From Marinobacter salinexigens (lineage in GTDB: Bacteria; Pseudomonadota; Gammaproteobacteria; Pseudomonadales; Oleiphilaceae), in NCBI RefSeq assembly GCF_008370345.1, contig NZ_VTUU01000001.1, forward strand, positions 296,223 to 360,222: 64,000 nt of DNA. Direction: 5' to 3'. Positions within the stretch are counted from its first letter, which is position 1, and every line of letters begins with the position of its first letter. Both the position numbers and the translations under genes were made by a program. The notes under the pieces were generated by a model, which was not told the origin of the DNA, did not search any database, and worked only from the letters and a program-made list of their open reading frames with translations. Positions 61,401 through 64,000 of the stretch are shown here, piece after piece.

Positions 61401-62372
61401 TTAGTAAAAAAGGTCTGACTGAGTCGGCTGCATTTCCAGTGCGAAGTCGGTTGGTTCCTCATGGTCATGTTCTGGAGCCTTTTCTTTCTGGCCTATAAGG
61501 TAGTCGACAGCCTTCTGGGCTTGACTGGCGGCAGTCCACAGTAGGGACATGTCCTCGTTCAGGCTTCTAAGCCAGCTTTTCAAATACTTTGCATGGTCCT
61601 CTCGTGGTGCGTTGGTAATGTTGTAGTCGCAGCAGATGAATGCCGCACCAATCTCGGCAATCAGCTCCTCGAAAGCGTAGACATCATCACCCCAGTGTTG
61701 GTGATGGGGGCGATTAAGACGGCTTTTGTGGCCGGTCCAGTGAACCATCTCGTGCAGTAGCGTTGCGTGGAATGCCTCGTTAGCGGTGCTGGTGCTGGAT
61801 CCTACAAACTTTTTCTTGGCTGGTATCGAGATCCTATCCTGAACAAAGTTGTAATAAGCGCTCATTCCTCCGAATGAAAGCGAAATTTTTCTGGCTCGAA
61901 TCAATTCATCGACCGAGGGCAGTACGAAATCGTTATTTAGTCCCATTCCGTCGAAGAGGTCGGGGTGGTCCGGATTGTAGTTGCTGACCTGGTTGCCGTT
62001 GAACACCCAGAAAGGGCGGAAGTAGGCCAAGTGTTCATTACCTCGTTTGTCGTACCTGAAAACGGGATAAAACAGGGTGACAGCTTTTTCTCCTGCCAGG
62101 ACTTTGGAGCGCCGGCTGTTCCATTGCCGTAGTGTGCCCCAGTTGGGTGTTGTGTAGCCCATCTCCGATTGTTTCAGCATTAGAACCAGTTTGTTGAAAC
62201 CGCGGTAGTTTTTGGCGCTATAGATATTTTGAGGCGTACCGCTTTTCCCGAGGTTGTGCCAGGGCATCTCCCAATCCCCGGTTACGGACTCCATTTGATG
62301 GATGATGTTTGATAGAAGCTTTTCCTGGGGGCGAGAGAGTTTAGGGGAGTTGCTTTCTGTTGTTGTGCTCAT
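61401..62372 (-). CDS. ArdC-like antirestriction protein (ssDNA-binding and zincin domains)
   Basis: A 323-residue protein. ATG at 62372 (MSTTTESNSPKLSRPQEKLLSNIIHQME) has AGGTG 7 nt upstream. The N-terminal half is the ArdC ssDNA-binding domain: WEMPWHNLGKSGTPQNIYSAKNYRGFNKLVLML, SEMGYTTPNWGTLRQWNSRRSKVLAGEKAVTLFYPV. The C-terminal half is a metallopeptidase-like zincin with HATLLHEMVHWTGHKSRLNR (HExxH) and FEELIAEIGAAFICCDY (third-ligand Glu). ArdC proteins protect incoming plasmids and ICEs from host restriction. This supports a conjugative or plasmid-derived element. Confidence 0.88.
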   Translation of the reverse strand: MSTTTESNSPKLSRPQEKLLSNIIHQMESVTGDWEMPWHNLGKSGTPQNIYSAKNYRGFNKLVLMLKQSEMGYTTPNWGTLRQWNSRRSKVLAGEKAVTLFYPVFRYDKRGNEHLAYFRPFWVFNGNQVSNYNPDHPDLFDGMGLNNDFVLPSVDELIRARKISLSFGGMSAYYNFVQDRISIPAKKKFVGSSTSTANEAFHATLLHEMVHWTGHKSRLNRPHHQHWGDDVYAFEELIAEIGAAFICCDYNITNAPREDHAKYLKSWLRSLNEDMSLLWTAASQAQKAVDYLIGQKEKAPEHDHEEPTDFALEMQPTQSDLFY

Positions 62373-62473
62373 GAACGCACCTGATTCCATTCTGCGTATG
62401 CGGGCCGTTAAAACGAGTAGTTCGTTTATTGGTAAAGTTGCCAAATGATTTCGGGAAAATCCAGAGGGGCGAT

Positions 62474-63082
62474 ATGGGCGGGGCGGGTAGCGGGCGAGTT
62501 AGGTGCTCGGGGTCAAAGGCAGAAACTGGCGACTATAGGTGCTTGGATATTCGAATGCTTCGACGGGACGGGGCGTTCGAGGGTGAGGGTGCAGGGAAGG
62601 TGCGATGGCGTCGTCGTGGAGTATGTCGGGGAGAGGTGGCCTATTTGTCTGGTACCGAGTCCTTAACCTTGGGCTACACCTATCGGCGTGCGGGCGCGCC
62701 TCTCGAGGACATTGTTCAGCATATTAGGGTCGAATGGTCCGAATGTTATCTCGGCGGAAAGCGCCCTTGGTTCTTGTGTCCTGAAGATGGGTGTGGAAAA
62801 CGTGTAGCGAAGCTATATGGCGCGAGAGTGTTCCTCTGTCGACAATGTCTGGGGCTGACGTATGCGTCGCAGAGGGAAGGTGAAACTGACCGGGCGGTAA
62901 GACGGGCAGAGCGGTTGAGGGAACAGTTGGGTTGGCATACCGGGATTCTGACCGGAGACGGAGGCAAACCTAAAGGTATGCATTTCACAACCTTTTTTCG
63001 GTTGCGCCAGGAGCAGGAGTATTACCGACAAAAAGCTTTAGTCGGTTTGGCTGAAAAAATGAAATTTTTGCCTGACCACTAG
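62474..63082 (+). CDS. Hypothetical protein with zinc-ribbon-like Cys pairs, mobile-element type
   Basis: A 202-residue protein. I choose ATG at 62474 (MGGAGSGRVRCSGSKAETGDYRCLDIRML), with AGAGGGG 6 nt upstream; a GTG 45 nt earlier lacks an RBS. The N-terminal GGAGSGR and the block RPWFLCPEDGCGKRVAKLYGARVFLCRQCLGLTYASQRE (four Cys, two pairs) are typical of orphan proteins on ICEs, plasmids and phages. The C-terminal helix has many Arg and Glu residues (RAVRRAERLREQLG). Function unknown; a nucleic-acid-binding role is plausible. It is divergent from the ArdC-like gene. Confidence 0.65.
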   Translation: MGGAGSGRVRCSGSKAETGDYRCLDIRMLRRDGAFEGEGAGKVRWRRRGVCRGEVAYLSGTESLTLGYTYRRAGAPLEDIVQHIRVEWSECYLGGKRPWFLCPEDGCGKRVAKLYGARVFLCRQCLGLTYASQREGETDRAVRRAERLREQLGWHTGILTGDGGKPKGMHFTTFFRLRQEQEYYRQKALVGLAEKMKFLPDH

Positions 63083-63108
63083 GCGTCGGTTCTCTCCAAA
63101 ACTCTTGG

Positions 63109-63330
63109 TCATTCTTCATCTTCAGGTTGGGGTTGGTGCTCCGCCATTGTTTCTAAATAAGCCTGGTAAGCCCAGTAGCCCTGTTGTGCAGCGCCTGGAC
63201 TGGTCAGTTTTCCTTCAAGCCATAGTTTGTAGAGCGGTATGGGTTCCTTGCCGTCGTGAAGGTCTGCGATTTCTCCTTCTTTAATGTTCAGAAAGTAGTC
63301 TTCCTGTTGAGTGGCTGGCTTGTTTTTCAT
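63109..63330 (-). CDS. Small hypothetical protein, island-borne
   Basis: A 73-residue acidic protein. ATG at 63330 (MKNKPATQQEDYFLNIKEGEIADLHDG) has AAGGAGGGAG close upstream, an excellent RBS; the ATG at 63360 has none. It has aromatic residues in YKLWLEGKLTSPGAAQQGYWAYQAYLE and a Glu/Gln-rich tail. No family recognised. It follows the endonuclease gene by about 40 nt on the same strand, so it may be an accessory or small regulator of it. Confidence 0.55.
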   Translation of the reverse strand: MKNKPATQQEDYFLNIKEGEIADLHDGKEPIPLYKLWLEGKLTSPGAAQQGYWAYQAYLETMAEHQPQPEDEE

Positions 63331-63370
63331 TACGACTCCCTCCTTGTTATTGCTATCCACTGGGGGCAGC

Positions 63371-64000
63371 TTACTCTGCAGGCCAATAAACTTTCACCAG
63401 CGGCAGCAAACGTTGCCCATCAATATCAAACCGCTCGTAATTGGCCACAATCAGGTCTGCGAGCAAGTCAATGTCGATGAGTGTCACCGGAATTGTCGCT
63501 CGTTCCGCTTCATAGCGGGCCTCGCGGGTGAATCCACCGGTACTAACAAAGATACCCTGGTCCCCGTCTCGCAGCGCGCCTATAAAGCTTCGAATTGGGT
63601 TTGATCCCATACTGCCACTGCGGTGTTTCACTTCCGCCTTGATGCGGGGCTGAGTCAGTCCCAGTCCGTCTGGAGACGCTAGAACGTCCACACCCCGGTC
63701 TGGGCCTTTGGCCGATACCCGTGTCTGGTATCCCATGGCACGAAGCAAAGCGGCGGTAAGTTCTTCCATCTCCTCCGGATCGAGGGCCTGGATTTTGTCC
63801 TTGATGAGTTCGTGTCCACGGGACATGACATCGTCACGCAGCAGTTCGAACTCGGCTTCTGCAGCCTGAGAGTCGTCTGTTATTTCCGGGGATTCGGAGG
63901 GCTTGCCTGTCAGCCTGTCCTCCAGCTCTTTGATGACTTCGGGGGATAGTGAAAAGAGAGTCAGTACCGATCCCAGGCTGTTACGGGCGGATTGAGTTAG
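63371..64000 (-). CDS. Mrr-type restriction endonuclease, 5' end outside the window
   Basis: The frame stays open from the stop at 63371 to the window end, so at least 209 residues are present and the start is missing. The endonuclease core is LDPEEMEELTAALLRAMGYQTRVSAKGPDRGVDVLASPDGLGLTQPRIKAEVKHRSGSMGSNPIRSFIGAL, with the D...ExK nuclease motif (GVDV and AEVKH) and Gly/Ser loop typical of Mrr_cat. GDQGIFVSTGGFTREARYEAERATIPVTLIDIDLLADLI follows. The visible upstream part (residues before MSRGHEL) is helical and acidic, a likely partner or DNA-recognition part. Mrr enzymes cut modified DNA; here it is an island defence gene. Confidence 0.83.
   Translation of the reverse strand, partial: LTQSARNSLGSVLTLFSLSPEVIKELEDRLTGKPSESPEITDDSQAAEAEFELLRDDVMSRGHELIKDKIQALDPEEMEELTAALLRAMGYQTRVSAKGPDRGVDVLASPDGLGLTQPRIKAEVKHRSGSMGSNPIRSFIGALRDGDQGIFVSTGGFTREARYEAERATIPVTLIDIDLLADLIVANYERFDIDGQRLLPLVKVYWPAE

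Overview
The window reads as a chromosomal segment of a marine, metabolically versatile gammaproteobacterium, most like Marinobacter or a close relative. The evidence is a Pseudomonas-type arginine succinyltransferase operon with two AstA-like subunits, two DcaP-type porins, two TRAP transporters, a GAK-type gene set and a moderately high GC content. The genus is inferred from gene content and style, not from a marker gene.

Region by region. 0.1-3 kb: an old-yellow-enzyme flavoprotein, a 36-codon micro-gene behind a sigma-54-like promoter, and a DcaP-like porin. 3.3-18.7 kb: arginine uptake and catabolism. astC-aruF-aruG-astD-astB lie on the plus strand; the arginine/ornithine-type ABC transporter genes and astE lie on the minus strand. 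A TetR-regulated RND efflux pump sits between the two halves. 18.8-27.5 kb: a GlcC-like regulator diverges from a TRAP transporter plus GlcG-like protein and glycolate oxidase GlcDEF, with two identical palindromic operators between them. 27.6-34.2 kb: a metal-dependent hydrolase, an EphD-like hydrolase/SDR fusion, a DUF4124 protein, a LysE exporter, a membrane-anchored beta-helix protein and a lone ParA-like ATPase.

34.2-50.8 kb: a large catabolic region. A GntR/UTRA regulator sits between two divergent operons. The left operon encodes a tautomerase/SnoaL fusion, an isocitrate-lyase-family lyase, an isochorismatase-family amidase, two PuuE-type polysaccharide deacetylase-fold hydrolases and a fumarate-reductase-like flavoprotein. 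The right operon encodes LeuC/LeuD-like hydratase subunits and a TRAP transporter. Next come a FadR-type regulator, glutaryl-CoA dehydrogenase, a class III CoA-transferase and a second DcaP-like porin. The motif TGTA-N10-TACA occurs at both operon promoters beside the GntR gene and again upstream of the porin, so these units probably form one regulon. My hypothesis is degradation of a cyclic imide, amide or substituted maleate: ring opening, amide hydrolysis, hydration, then retro-aldol cleavage.

50.9-60.0 kb: a chemoreceptor, then the GAK gene set. It has an amphi-Trp protein, metallophosphoesterase, histidine phosphatase, HprK-related kinase, ATP-grasp enzyme and phosphotransferase-like protein in one packed operon, with a CofD-like protein diverging from it. 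Its biochemical role is, as far as I know, undescribed. 60.6-64.0 kb: a 47-nt 3' fragment of tRNA-Phe still followed by its terminator hairpin marks one end of an integrated element. The element runs out of the window and carries an ArdC-like antirestriction protein, two zinc-ribbon-like orphans, a small orphan and an Mrr-type endonuclease cut by the window edge.
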